Of a DNA stretch of 17,082 nucleotides, positions 8,584 through 16,394 are shown one piece after another (positions within the stretch are counted from its first letter, which is position 1; every line of letters begins with the position of its first letter). The position numbers were made by a program, and so were the translations under genes. Under the pieces are notes generated by a model. The model had not been told where the DNA came from. It was given only the letters and a program-made list of their open reading frames with translations, and ran no database searches. The stretch comes from Alphaproteobacteria bacterium (lineage in GTDB: Bacteria > Pseudomonadota > Alphaproteobacteria > Caulobacterales > Caulobacteraceae). The stretch spans positions 1-17,082 of the forward strand of contig JAGWSE010000389.1 of assembly GCA_028869395.1 (NCBI GenBank). Reading direction: 5' to 3'.

Positions 8584-8613
8584 CGAATAGGGTAGGGATC
8601 TACCCTATGTCAA
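8584..8613 (-). promoter_or_regulatory. dmeRF promoter with operator dyad in the -35/-10 spacer
   Basis: On the minus strand a consensus -35 TTGACA (8613-8608) is followed by an 18-bp spacer and a -10-like TATTCG (8589-8584). The perfect inverted repeat ATAGGGTA-N6-TACCCTAT spans 8587-8608 and fills the spacer. Its G/C runs flanked by TA resemble the RcnR-type TACT-G(n)-AGTA layout. Binding of DmeR here would block RNA polymerase. Confidence 0.8.
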
Positions 8614-8710
8614 TCCGCAGCAGAACCCGAAGGCTCGTCGCATTCTCTACGTCGGATGGGCGAAGGAACCCCGCGGATAGGATTGCGGACCCTTGGCGCC
8701 GGAAAATCGA

Positions 8711-8974
8711 TCAGCGGCCCACCGGGCCGGTGTTGTCGAGGCGGGACGCCATGGTCGCGAACGCGGCGATGGGCTCGATCCCCAGCGCCCGAGCATAGCG
8801 GCAGAATTCCACGATCTCGATGCGCCGCTGGCGGGCTTCGATGCGATGCACGTGGCTCTGAGATCGGCCCAGGCGGCGGGCCAGTTCGCGCTGCGAAAGC
8901 CCGGCGTCCGTTCGCCACTGGGCCAGGATCGCGACAAGCGTCTCATACTCGGCGCCGAAGACAATGTTCGCCAT
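8711..8974 (-). CDS. small XRE-type helix-turn-helix regulator
   Basis: This 87-aa protein is almost entirely one lambda-repressor-like DNA-binding domain. Residues about 18-60 read WRTDAGLSQRELARRLGRSQ, SHVHRIEARQRRI, with the two DNA-contacting helices at roughly 27-45. No ligand domain is present. Its ATG overlaps the stop of the RidA-family gene by one base (TGATG), so it is the last, coupled gene of that unit. It may regulate the RidA/receptor/transporter locus, which is an inference from position only. About 97 bp without features separate it from the dmeR promoter. Confidence 0.87.
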   Translation of the reverse strand: MANIVFGAEYETLVAILAQWRTDAGLSQRELARRLGRSQSHVHRIEARQRRIEIVEFCRYARALGIEPIAAFATMASRLDNTGPVGR

Positions 8975-9435
8975 CAGCGGATCCTGATGATGGCGTCCAC
9001 CTCGACCGCAAATCCCATCGGGATTCGATATACGCCCACCGCGGAGCGTGCGTGGCGACCGGCCTCGCCGAAGACCTCGACCATGAGGTCGGAACAGCCG
9101 TTGAGGACCTTGGGGATGTCCGTGAAGTCAGGGCCGGCCTGCACGTAGCCGCCGAGCCGCACGATCTGCTCGACTCGATCGAGATCCCCATCGCAGGCCG
9201 CCTCGAACTGCGCGATGAGATTCACCCCGCACAGGCGAGCCGCGGTTCGCGCCCTGTCGACATCGACCTCCGCGCCCACCGTGCCCCGGATTCCCCCGTC
9301 CGGACCGGTGGAGAGCTGACCGGAAAGATGGACCAGGTCACCGACGCGCACGAAGGGAACGTAGTTCGCGACCGGCGCAGATGGCCTGGGCGGTACGATT
9401 CCAAGAGCCTTCAGCCGATCACGGATCTGGGACAT
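8974..9435 (-). CDS. RidA-family (YjgF/UK114) enamine/imine deaminase-like protein
   Basis: RidA proteins hydrolyse reactive enamines and imines such as 2-aminoacrylate formed by PLP enzymes, protecting the cytosol. This one has 153 aa with an N-terminal extension, like the RidA-like subgroup 1 members, rather than the 128-aa E. coli RidA. YVPFVRVGDLVHLSGQLS and the C-terminal HARSAVGVYRIPMGFAVEVDA are characteristic. Arg130 corresponds to the catalytic Arg105 of E. coli RidA and Glu145 to its conserved acidic residue; the neighbouring E. coli Cys107 is Ala132 here. The ATG at 9435 has AGGA 6 bp upstream. The gene lies just after the receptor gene's terminator and one base before the XRE gene. 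The C-S lyase encoded upstream on the same strand is a plausible source of its substrate. Confidence 0.88.
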   Translation of the reverse strand: MSQIRDRLKALGIVPPRPSAPVANYVPFVRVGDLVHLSGQLSTGPDGGIRGTVGAEVDVDRARTAARLCGVNLIAQFEAACDGDLDRVEQIVRLGGYVQAGPDFTDIPKVLNGCSDLMVEVFGEAGRHARSAVGVYRIPMGFAVEVDAIIRIR

Positions 9436-9445
9436 GTCACATCCT

Positions 9446-9479
9446 GAAAAAGGAGAGCCGCGCGCAATGCGCCCGGCTC
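9446..9479 (-). terminator. intrinsic terminator after the TonB-dependent receptor gene
   Basis: On the minus strand an 11-bp stem with one G-G mismatch (arms 9479-9469 and 9465-9455, loop ATT) is followed by TCCTTTTTC. The T-run ends at the ribosome-binding site of the RidA-family gene. It should end the receptor transcript about 60 bp after its stop codon. Confidence 0.85.
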
Positions 9480-9541
9480 GAGGCTTCGGGGAGGATTTCT
9501 TCGCCCGGCTGCGCCCTGCTCAGCAGCCGGCGGGACTTCCG

Positions 9542-12169
9542 TCAGAACCGGTAATCGGCCTTGAAGTAGACGAACCGGCCATTGGTGCCGTAGGGGGCGA
9601 TGTAGGCGTAGGGGAATATCCCCGCGTTGTCGGCGCCGTTGGTGCCTGCCGCCACGCTCGCCACGGTCGAGGCGATCTGCCGTTCGGGATACTTGTCGAA
9701 CAGGTTGGTGGCGCCGACAGACACGGTGACATGGTCCGTCGCCTCGTAGCTGACGTCGAGGTCCGTGACGATGTCCGCCCGGAAGTGCTGGATGATGTCG
9801 GAGTTCACGGAACCCGGAGCGGCAGGCAGGAGCGTGACGCTGTAGCCGGGAATGAGCGCTGCGACCTGGGCAGGGGTGCGACCGGTGAGCGCCACCTCGG
9901 AGACCTCGCCGTACCGCGTGTTGACGAGCGTCACGGACCACTTCTCCCGGGTCCAGCCAAGCGTCAGGCTCTCCTTGTCCTTCGGCGTACCGTCCTGCAG
10001 CCGGACCTGGCTTGTGAGATCGAACAGCGGGGTGGTGATCCCGAGCGCGCCCAGGGCGGCCGGGGTCCCTGCGATACGGTCGATATGCGTATGGTTGAAG
10101 TTGGCCGCGAAGGTGGCCGCCAGTACGCCATAGTCCTCCATGTTCTGCCGCCACGTCGCGGTCACGTCCACGCCGCGGGTGGTGGTGTCGACGGCGTTGG
10201 TCATGAACGCGACCGAGTTGATGCCCGGTTGTCCGCTGGCCGCGAGGAAGCTGGTCAGCGCGTTGCTCTTGAACGTCGACGAGATCACGATCCGATCGCG
10301 AAGCTTGATCTGGTAGGCGTCAATGGTCGCCGCGAACGGACCACGGTGGAAAACCGCCCCAACCGATGCGTCCTTGGACTTCTCCGGCTTGAGCGGCGAG
10401 GCGCCCACTAGCGATGCGAGCGGCGCATGCACCGAGACGAACCGCACGTTCAACGGCTCGCCGTTGACGAAGTTTACGTTCGTCGAGCTGAAGTAGCTCT
10501 GGGCCAGCGCCGGAGCCCGGAAGCCCGTTCCGGCCGACGCCCGCAGCGCCAGGCCTTCCATCAGCGACAGGCGGCCGGCCAGCTTGAAGTCTGTCGTTGC
10601 GCCAAAATCCGAGTAGTCCTCGTGCCGCACGGCGGCGTCGAGCAGGAGGCGATCGGCAAAGGTCTTTTCGAGCTCCACGTATTCGGCCGTGCTGTGGCGG
10701 TCGGCGTCGGCGGCGTCGAGCGGCGTGAATCCGCCGCTTGGCTGAGCGCCCACCGGGGCAGGCTTGCCCGCATTCGGCCCGTCAAGGATCGGCTGACCAC
10801 CGTTCAGGTAGCTCGCGAGGTCGCCGGGCGTCAGCGTGTAGTTCTCGTAGCGGTACTCCAACCCCAGGGCGAGCTTCAGCGGATCGCCGTCGCCCACCGG
10901 AAACTCGCGGGTGAGATCGAGATTGGTGGTCCACTGGGTGAATGACTGCCGTCCCCTGTCGAAGCTCGTGGGACTGGCCGCCCCGAGGGAGGCGTTGTCG
11001 GTATTGGTGTAGAAGTAGTGGTTACGGGACTTCCCGTAGTCCGTGGAGAGATCCCACCGAAAGCCCAGGAGATCTTTTCCCTTCACTCCAACCACCATCG
11101 AGGCGTTCTCGAAGACGATCGGGGCGAGCGGCATGAAGCCGTTGGGGTAGAGCGAGCGGATCGTCGCGTCATTGGCTGCGATCCGGTAGAAATTGTAGCT
11201 GACGCCGCTGAGCCGGTTGTAGCCGCCGAAGGCGTAGGCGGTGATGTCGCTCGTCAGCGGGAGTTGGCTGTTCAGGAAAACAGCGGCGTTGTGGAAACTC
11301 GGCTGGCCGAACACGAAGGTGTTGCGGTCGATGGTCGCTTCGCGGGGATCGAGGGCCCCGTTCGACGGCGTCAGTCCTACGCCCGAGCCATAGTTGCCCG
11401 ATGGGACGACCGGGTTGCCGTTCACGCTGCCGAAGTACTGTTGGCGGGTGTCCGGCAGGGCCCGGTTGGTTTTTCCCTGGTACTGGTACGAACCCGTGAT
11501 GCGGGCGAAACCGCCATCGTTGCCGATAGCAAAGCCGTTCGCGATCGAGAACTGGGCGTCCTTGCCGTCGCCCTGAGCGGTTTCCCCGACGCGCCCCGTC
11601 GCCCGGAAGCCCAAAGAATCATCCAGCTGGAGGTTGATCACGCCGGCGATGGCGTCTGAGCCGTACTGGGCCGCGGCTCCGTCGCGGAGCACCTCCACAT
11701 GCCCGATCGCAGCGACCGGAATGGCGTTGAAATCGTAGGACACGTCTCCGCGCCCGATCTGCTGGTTTGTATTGAGATCAGCGTTGGTATGCCGTCGCTT
11801 GCCGTTGACGAGTAGCAGCAGCTCGCCCGTCGAGAGCCCCCGCAGGGTGGGCGACAGCAGGAAGTCGGACGCACCGGCTGTGGCCGGACGAGGCGTGTTG
11901 AAACTCGGTGTCAGGACCTTCAGGGCGCCCTGGAGGTCCGGTGCGCCGGCCTTCGCGAGTTCCGCGTTGGAGATCGAGTCGATGGGCGTGGGAGACTGCG
12001 TCACCACGCGGGGGCCGAATCTCGAACCGGTGACGACCAGTTCCTGGACTTCAGTGGCGCCGCCTTTGGCCGACTGGGCGTAGGCCGCGGCGGGCGCCAT
12101 GCCCAGCGCCACGACCGCCGCTGAGGCCAGCAGTGCGGTCCGCGGGATTCGCGTCATCTCGGTCGTCAT
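9542..12169 (-). CDS. TonB-dependent outer-membrane receptor
   Basis: This 875-aa protein is an energy-coupled outer-membrane importer of scarce ligands, driven by TonB-ExbB-ExbD (none encoded here). A signal peptide with hydrophobic core LLASAAVVALGMAPAAA and cleavage near AYA-Q (residue 31) is followed by a TonB box-like VQELVVTG (41-48). The plug domain (to about 175) contains LRGLSTGELLLLVNGKRR, VEVLRDGAAAQYGSDAIAG and ends with GVINLQL. The rest is a beta-barrel ending in the aromatic strand FVYFKADYRF. GGGGGAG lies 8 bp before the ATG. The gene follows aapP on the same strand after 175 bp and ends in its own terminator. The ligand cannot be told from sequence; the neighbours suggest an amino-acid-like or sulfur-containing compound. 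Confidence 0.93.
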   Translation of the reverse strand: MTTEMTRIPRTALLASAAVVALGMAPAAAYAQSAKGGATEVQELVVTGSRFGPRVVTQSPTPIDSISNAELAKAGAPDLQGALKVLTPSFNTPRPATAGASDFLLSPTLRGLSTGELLLLVNGKRRHTNADLNTNQQIGRGDVSYDFNAIPVAAIGHVEVLRDGAAAQYGSDAIAGVINLQLDDSLGFRATGRVGETAQGDGKDAQFSIANGFAIGNDGGFARITGSYQYQGKTNRALPDTRQQYFGSVNGNPVVPSGNYGSGVGLTPSNGALDPREATIDRNTFVFGQPSFHNAAVFLNSQLPLTSDITAYAFGGYNRLSGVSYNFYRIAANDATIRSLYPNGFMPLAPIVFENASMVVGVKGKDLLGFRWDLSTDYGKSRNHYFYTNTDNASLGAASPTSFDRGRQSFTQWTTNLDLTREFPVGDGDPLKLALGLEYRYENYTLTPGDLASYLNGGQPILDGPNAGKPAPVGAQPSGGFTPLDAADADRHSTAEYVELEKTFADRLLLDAAVRHEDYSDFGATTDFKLAGRLSLMEGLALRASAGTGFRAPALAQSYFSSTNVNFVNGEPLNVRFVSVHAPLASLVGASPLKPEKSKDASVGAVFHRGPFAATIDAYQIKLRDRIVISSTFKSNALTSFLAASGQPGINSVAFMTNAVDTTTRGVDVTATWRQNMEDYGVLAATFAANFNHTHIDRIAGTPAALGALGITTPLFDLTSQVRLQDGTPKDKESLTLGWTREKWSVTLVNTRYGEVSEVALTGRTPAQVAALIPGYSVTLLPAAPGSVNSDIIQHFRADIVTDLDVSYEATDHVTVSVGATNLFDKYPERQIASTVASVAAGTNGADNAGIFPYAYIAPYGTNGRFVYFKADYRF

Positions 12170-12230
12170 GTTCAGGACTCCCCCTCACGTCGTTATGCGA
12201 CGACGATGTGGGCTTGGCGCTAGAAAGACA

Positions 12231-12290
12231 ATTGACGGAATGACAGTACTCAATGCGTGAATGTTATAGGCCGCTCTCGGTGAGCGTCAG
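12231..12290 (-). promoter_or_regulatory. putative promoter and operator dyad of the receptor gene
   Basis: In the 175-bp gap before the receptor gene, the minus strand has CTGACG (12290-12285), a 16-bp spacer and TATAAC (12268-12263). Immediately downstream, where transcription would begin, lies ATTGA-N14-TCAAT (12231-12254), a perfect 5-bp dyad. The promoter is plausible; the operator is weaker. No terminator with a T-run is seen after aapP, so read-through from the upstream operon is also possible. Confidence 0.4.
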
Positions 12291-12344
12291 CCATGACTGA
12301 ACGCCCCGCGTTGATGCGAGGGCTCGGTCGGAATGCTGCGGGCG

Positions 12345-13091
12345 TCAGTGGGCGATGCGCCCCAGGAAGGCCTGCGTCCGGGCGTGCTGGGGCGACTCGA
12401 AGAACGCCTCCGGGGCCGCCATTTCGACGATCTGGCCCGCATCCATGAACACGATGCGATCCGCCACCCGGCGGGCGAATCCCATTTCATGCGTCACGCA
12501 CAGCATGGTCATCCCCTCTTCCGCGAGCGCGACCATGATCTCGAGGACCTCGCCCACCATTTCCATGTCGAGGGCCGACGTCGGCTCGTCGAACAGCATG
12601 ACCTTGGGATCCATGCACAGCGCGCGGGCGATGGCGACACGCTGCTGCTGGCCGCCCGAGAGCTGGCCCGGGTACTTCCCCGCCTGGTCCGGAATCCGCA
12701 CCTTCTCGAGATAGTACATGGCCCGGTCCCGCGCTTCCTCAGGAGGAACCTTCGCCACCCGGACTTGGGCGAGGGTGCAGTTCTCGAGGACAGTCTTGTG
12801 CGGGAACAGATTGAAGCTCTGGAAAACCATGCCGACGGACCGGCGCACCATGTCGATGCTCCTGTCTCCGGACTTCAGCTCGACACCTTGCACGAGAACC
12901 TGCCCTTCCTCCGCGGTCTCCAGGCCATTGACGCAGCGGATGAGAGTGGATTTTCCGGACCCCGACGGTCCGCAGATGACCACGCGTTCTCCGCGGCCGA
13001 CGCTCAGGCTCACGTCCCGAAGGGCGTGATAGGCGCCGTACCACTTGTTGAGAGCGTTGATCTCGACCGCTGGTGTCGCCGTCTCGGTCAT
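12345..13091 (-). CDS. aapP: polar amino-acid ABC transporter ATPase
   Basis: This 248-aa cytosolic ATPase powers the transporter encoded by the three preceding genes. Walker A is GPSGSGKST (41-49), the Q-loop Gln is at 91, the signature LSGGQ is at 144-148, Walker B with catalytic Glu is VMLFDEP (164-170), and the switch His is at 201. The sequence is of the GlnQ/HisP/AapP polar amino-acid type. The ATG at 13091 overlaps the stop of aapM by 4 bp (ATGA) and has GGAG 7 bp upstream. A longer open frame to 13613 is the antisense-like shadow of aapM and lacks ABC similarity. Confidence 0.95.
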   Translation of the reverse strand: MTETATPAVEINALNKWYGAYHALRDVSLSVGRGERVVICGPSGSGKSTLIRCVNGLETAEEGQVLVQGVELKSGDRSIDMVRRSVGMVFQSFNLFPHKTVLENCTLAQVRVAKVPPEEARDRAMYYLEKVRIPDQAGKYPGQLSGGQQQRVAIARALCMDPKVMLFDEPTSALDMEMVGEVLEIMVALAEEGMTMLCVTHEMGFARRVADRIVFMDAGQIVEMAAPEAFFESPQHARTQAFLGRIAH

Positions 13092-14194
13092 GAGGAGGCT
13101 CCGAAGGCCGGCCTTCGCTCGAGCCAGAGCGCATACCGGGAGATGCTGAAGCAGATGACGAAGTAGATGAGGGCGACGAAGCCGTACGTCTCCATGTACG
13201 GCCCCGGCCACTTGGGATCGGTCAGCGCCGCACGCCCGGCGCTGAGCAGGTCGAAAAGGCCGACGAGAAGCACCAGGCTGGTGTTCTTGACGATGACGAC
13301 GACGGTATTGGTCAGGGCCGGGATGACGTTGCCGACGGCCTGCGGCAGGACGATGAGACGCGTCGTCGCCCACCAGCTCAGCCCGAGCGCCCGGCCGGCC
13401 TCGGCCTGGCCGGCCCCGACGCCCTGGAGACCTCCGCGGAGGACTTCGGCGAGATAGGCCGCGCTGAATACGGTGAGCGCCGCCAGAGCCCGCGCGAGAT
13501 TGTCCAGCTTCACCCCGTCGGGAAGCATGAGGGGCAACAGGATTGCTGCGATGAAGAGAATGGTCACGAGCGGCAGGCCTCGGACCAGCTCGATGACTGC
13601 GATCGACATCCAACGGAGGCCTGGCAGTTCAGAACGTCGTCCCAGGGCCAGCGCCACCCCCAGCGGGAAGCCGATGGCCAGCGACAGGACCGTAAGGAGC
13701 ACGGTCACGGGCAGGCCGCCCCAGGCGCTTGTCGGAACGGGCGTAAGCCCGAGGACCCCGCCCGACATGAGGAGCACCGCGACGGCCACGGCGCCTGCCC
13801 AGAGCCAGAGGGTCAGCCGCGTCCACCGCGACGGCGGAAGGGTCCAGAGCGCGAGCAGGACGAACATCGCGACCATCGCCGCGGGACGCCACCGCTGCTC
13901 CGGCGGATAGATTCCGAACAGGATGAATGGCGCCTTGGAGCGGAGAAACGCCCAGCAGGCGCCTTGGCCGCCGCACGCCGTCCCCGGCCCTGACCATGCC
14001 GCGCGCACGAGGCCCCACGAAACGAGCTTCGGCCCAAGCTCCAGCAGACCGGCGAGGGCCGCCAGTGTGATGCCCGAGCTGACCGCGTCTCCGAACAGGG
14101 TGCGCCACACAGGCGTCCGTCTCGCGGCGGGCGCGGCGCGGGCTGGAGCGGGATGGGCCAGGACGAAGGCCTCGGCGAGGGGCGGCGAGTTCAT
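13088..14194 (-). CDS. aapM: general L-amino-acid ABC transporter permease AapM
   Basis: This 368-aa inner-membrane permease is one half of the AapQM channel for L-amino acids. It has an N-terminal membrane region, a large linker containing GQGACWAFLRSKAPFILFG and FGIYPPEQRWRP (typical of AapM), and a C-terminal permease domain. Its EAA loop, which docks with AapP, reads EVLRGGLQGVGAGQAEAGRA (from residue 250) and continues to LPQAVGNVIPALTN. I chose the ATG at 14194, which overlaps the aapQ stop as ATGA. The open frame extends to 14698, but that part is not similar to permeases. No clear Shine-Dalgarno sequence precedes the ATG, consistent with translational coupling. Confidence 0.93.
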   Translation of the reverse strand: MNSPPLAEAFVLAHPAPARAAPAARRTPVWRTLFGDAVSSGITLAALAGLLELGPKLVSWGLVRAAWSGPGTACGGQGACWAFLRSKAPFILFGIYPPEQRWRPAAMVAMFVLLALWTLPPSRWTRLTLWLWAGAVAVAVLLMSGGVLGLTPVPTSAWGGLPVTVLLTVLSLAIGFPLGVALALGRRSELPGLRWMSIAVIELVRGLPLVTILFIAAILLPLMLPDGVKLDNLARALAALTVFSAAYLAEVLRGGLQGVGAGQAEAGRALGLSWWATTRLIVLPQAVGNVIPALTNTVVVIVKNTSLVLLVGLFDLLSAGRAALTDPKWPGPYMETYGFVALIYFVICFSISRYALWLERRPAFGASS

Positions 14195-15357
14195 CGGGAG
14201 GGCAATGCGAACTTGCGGTTGAGGGTGTTCATCCCCGCCGCTGCGAGAAGGCTGATCAGCAGGAACACAGCCATCAGGATCACGACGCATTCCACGGCCT
14301 GGCCGGTCTCGCTGATGGCCGATGCGGCCACGAAGGAGATGTCCGGGTAACCCACCACCAGGGCGAGGGTCGTATTCTTCACGACGTTTATGTACTGGCT
14401 GGTCAGTGGCGGAATGATCGTTCGGAAAGCCTGGGGCAGGATGAGGAGGCGCAAGGTCTGCGACCGCGTCAGCCCGAGCGACAGGCCAGCCTCCCACTGC
14501 CCCTTCGGCACGGCCTCGATGCCCCCCCTTATGATCTCGCCCACATAGACGGACGAATAGAGCACCAGCCCCAGAGCCATGGCCGCGAACTCGGGCGAGA
14601 GCTGGAGGCCGCCGATGAAGTTCACGTGCTCGAGGCGCGGCGGACGGAGTCCGACAGAGAGTCCGACCGTGGCCCAGATGAGGGCCGCTATCGCCCACGC
14701 AAGAGCGGCGGCGTACAGGAGGATGCGGCGGCGCCCAGGACGCAGGATGGACGCCGAACCGGCGAGCAGCGCGCCCGCCGCCAGGCCCAGCCAGACCAAC
14801 CGCACCGGGACTGCCGGACCATCGATCTTCAGGGCGGGCAGGTAGACGCCGCGATTGCTCAGGAAGACGCCGGCGATCGGGTGCAGGGCCCGGTGGATGT
14901 CGGGCAGCCCAAGCGTGACGAGGCTGTACCAGAACAACAGCTGGACGATGACGGGGGTGTTCCGCAGCACATCGACGACGGCGGCGGCGAGTCCGGCGAC
15001 GAGCACCTTGGACGAGCGCCTGGCGAGGGCCAGGGCGAACCCCAGCACGGTCGAGAGGACCACGATAAGGACGGACATCAGCAGGGTGTTCGCGAGCCCG
15101 ACCGCGAACGCCCAGCCGATGGTGTCGCTGGCGCTATAGGGGAGCACGCTCTGCGAGATCGGGAAGTAGCCCGGCCGCGAAAGGAAGCCCCAGCCGACGG
15201 CGATGCCACGCTCGTCGAGATTGGCGGCGGTGTTTCGCGCAAGCCAGAGGGCTCCAGCGATCGCCGCGGCCAGGATCAGCACCTGGAGGAGGGCATTGCG
15301 CCACTTGGCGCGAGACCAGCGCAGTGCGGCCGGACCGCCTGTGCGACGGGTGTTCAT
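14191..15357 (-). CDS. aapQ: general L-amino-acid ABC transporter permease AapQ
   Basis: This 388-aa permease pairs with AapM. It has a first membrane segment near 22-41, then TLLMSVLIVVLSTVLGFALA (91-110), a conserved DVLRNTPVIVQLLFWY, and a mid-protein insert with membrane helices at about 185-235 that is typical of AapQ. The EAA loop begins at residue 274 with EIIRGGIEAVPKGQWEAGLS and continues through LLILPQAFRTIIPPLTSQ. It overlaps aapJ upstream and aapM downstream by ATGA each. Family members carry a broad range of L-amino acids; narrower specificity would come from AapJ. Confidence 0.94.
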   Translation of the reverse strand: MNTRRTGGPAALRWSRAKWRNALLQVLILAAAIAGALWLARNTAANLDERGIAVGWGFLSRPGYFPISQSVLPYSASDTIGWAFAVGLANTLLMSVLIVVLSTVLGFALALARRSSKVLVAGLAAAVVDVLRNTPVIVQLLFWYSLVTLGLPDIHRALHPIAGVFLSNRGVYLPALKIDGPAVPVRLVWLGLAAGALLAGSASILRPGRRRILLYAAALAWAIAALIWATVGLSVGLRPPRLEHVNFIGGLQLSPEFAAMALGLVLYSSVYVGEIIRGGIEAVPKGQWEAGLSLGLTRSQTLRLLILPQAFRTIIPPLTSQYINVVKNTTLALVVGYPDISFVAASAISETGQAVECVVILMAVFLLISLLAAAGMNTLNRKFALPSR

Positions 15358-16394
15358 TCGAAGGGCAGCGGCACCATCAGGCCGCCATCCCTTTGCAGGC
15401 GGTTGAGGCCCCGATCGATCTTCAGGGGGCTATCCTTACCCACGTCGCGATCGAACACCTCCCCGTAGTTCCCGACCTGCTTGATGATGCGGTAGGCCCA
15501 GGCCTCGTCGAGGCCCAGCGCCTTGCCGTTGCCGGGGTCGACGCCGAGGAAGCGTCGAACCCGCGGATCCTTGGAGTTCCGCATCTCGTCGACGTTGGCC
15601 TGCGTGATTCCGAGCTCCTCCGCGGTCAGCATGGCCTCGAAGCTCCACTTCACGATGTCGAACCACTGGTCGTCGCCTTGCCGGACGGCCGGCGTGAGCG
15701 CTTCCACCTCGTCCGTCGCCGGGAAGATCACGTAGTCGGATGGGTTCTTGGCGAGCGTGGCCCGCACGGAGGCGAGCGCGGAGGCGTCGGTGACAAGGGC
15801 GTCACATCGGCCGGCGAAGAACGCAGCTCTCGTGGCCTGGACGTTGTCGAAGATCACGGGCCGGATGTGCAGGTGATCGGTCTCGGAGATGCGCTCGAGG
15901 ACAGCGGCCGTCGACTCGCCGCTCTGAAGGCAGACAGACGCGTCCTTGAGTCCCTTCGGTGAGCTTGCGCCAAGGCTCTTGGGCGCCAGGAAGCCGACGT
16001 AGTCGTAGTAGTTGGGGATCGTGAAGTTGATGCCGCTCGCGTCTCGGGTCAGGGTCCAGGTGAAGGTCCTGGGAAGCAGGTCCACCTGCCCGGTCTGGAG
16101 GGCGACCAGCCTCTGATCGCCGGAAAGGGGGAGGAAGCGCGCCTTGTTCTTATCGCCGAGCACCGCGGCCGCCACCGCGCGACAGGTGTCGACGTCCAGC
16201 CCGCGCCAGTAACCGTTCTTGTCCGGAGCGCCGAAGCCGACCGTTCCCTGGCTCGCACCGCAGGTGATGTAACCCTGGCGACGAACGGCGGCGAGCGTGG
16301 CGCCGCCTCCAGTGCTTGCATGATGCGGCGAACACGCGGCGAGGGCTGCCGTCAGGGTCAGAGCCGCCCAACGCAACCGACGGGGCCGCGTCAT
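15354..16394 (-). CDS. aapJ: amino-acid ABC transporter substrate-binding protein AapJ, predicted lipoprotein
   Basis: This 346-aa solute-binding protein captures L-amino acids in the periplasm for AapQMP. Typical AapJ blocks are ITCGASQGTVGFGAPDKNG, GLDVDTCRAVAAAVLGD, VDLLPRTFTWTLTRD, CLQSGESTA and AWAYRIIKQVGNYGEVFDR near the C-terminus. Unusually, the leader MTRPRRLRWAALTLTAALAA is followed by Cys21, forming the lipobox LAAC (18-21), so the mature protein is probably lipid-anchored rather than freely soluble. Well-studied AapJ proteins are soluble. The ATG at 16394 overlaps the stop of the C-S lyase gene (ATGA). Binding specificity is unknown; linkage to a C-S lyase points to sulfur amino acids. 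Confidence 0.94.
   Translation of the reverse strand: MTRPRRLRWAALTLTAALAACSPHHASTGGGATLAAVRRQGYITCGASQGTVGFGAPDKNGYWRGLDVDTCRAVAAAVLGDKNKARFLPLSGDQRLVALQTGQVDLLPRTFTWTLTRDASGINFTIPNYYDYVGFLAPKSLGASSPKGLKDASVCLQSGESTAAVLERISETDHLHIRPVIFDNVQATRAAFFAGRCDALVTDASALASVRATLAKNPSDYVIFPATDEVEALTPAVRQGDDQWFDIVKWSFEAMLTAEELGITQANVDEMRNSKDPRVRRFLGVDPGNGKALGLDEAWAYRIIKQVGNYGEVFDRDVGKDSPLKIDRGLNRLQRDGGLMVPLPFE

Noticed and set aside
12291..12350. Possible hairpin after aapP (CTGACGCCCGC with GCGGGGCGTTCAG)
   Set aside because: It needs a bulge and a loop of over 20 bases and has no T-run, so it is not a convincing terminator.
14195..14698. Upstream extension of the aapM open frame
   Set aside because: The extension lies within aapQ in another frame and shows no permease similarity; the ATGA-coupled start at 14194 is far better.
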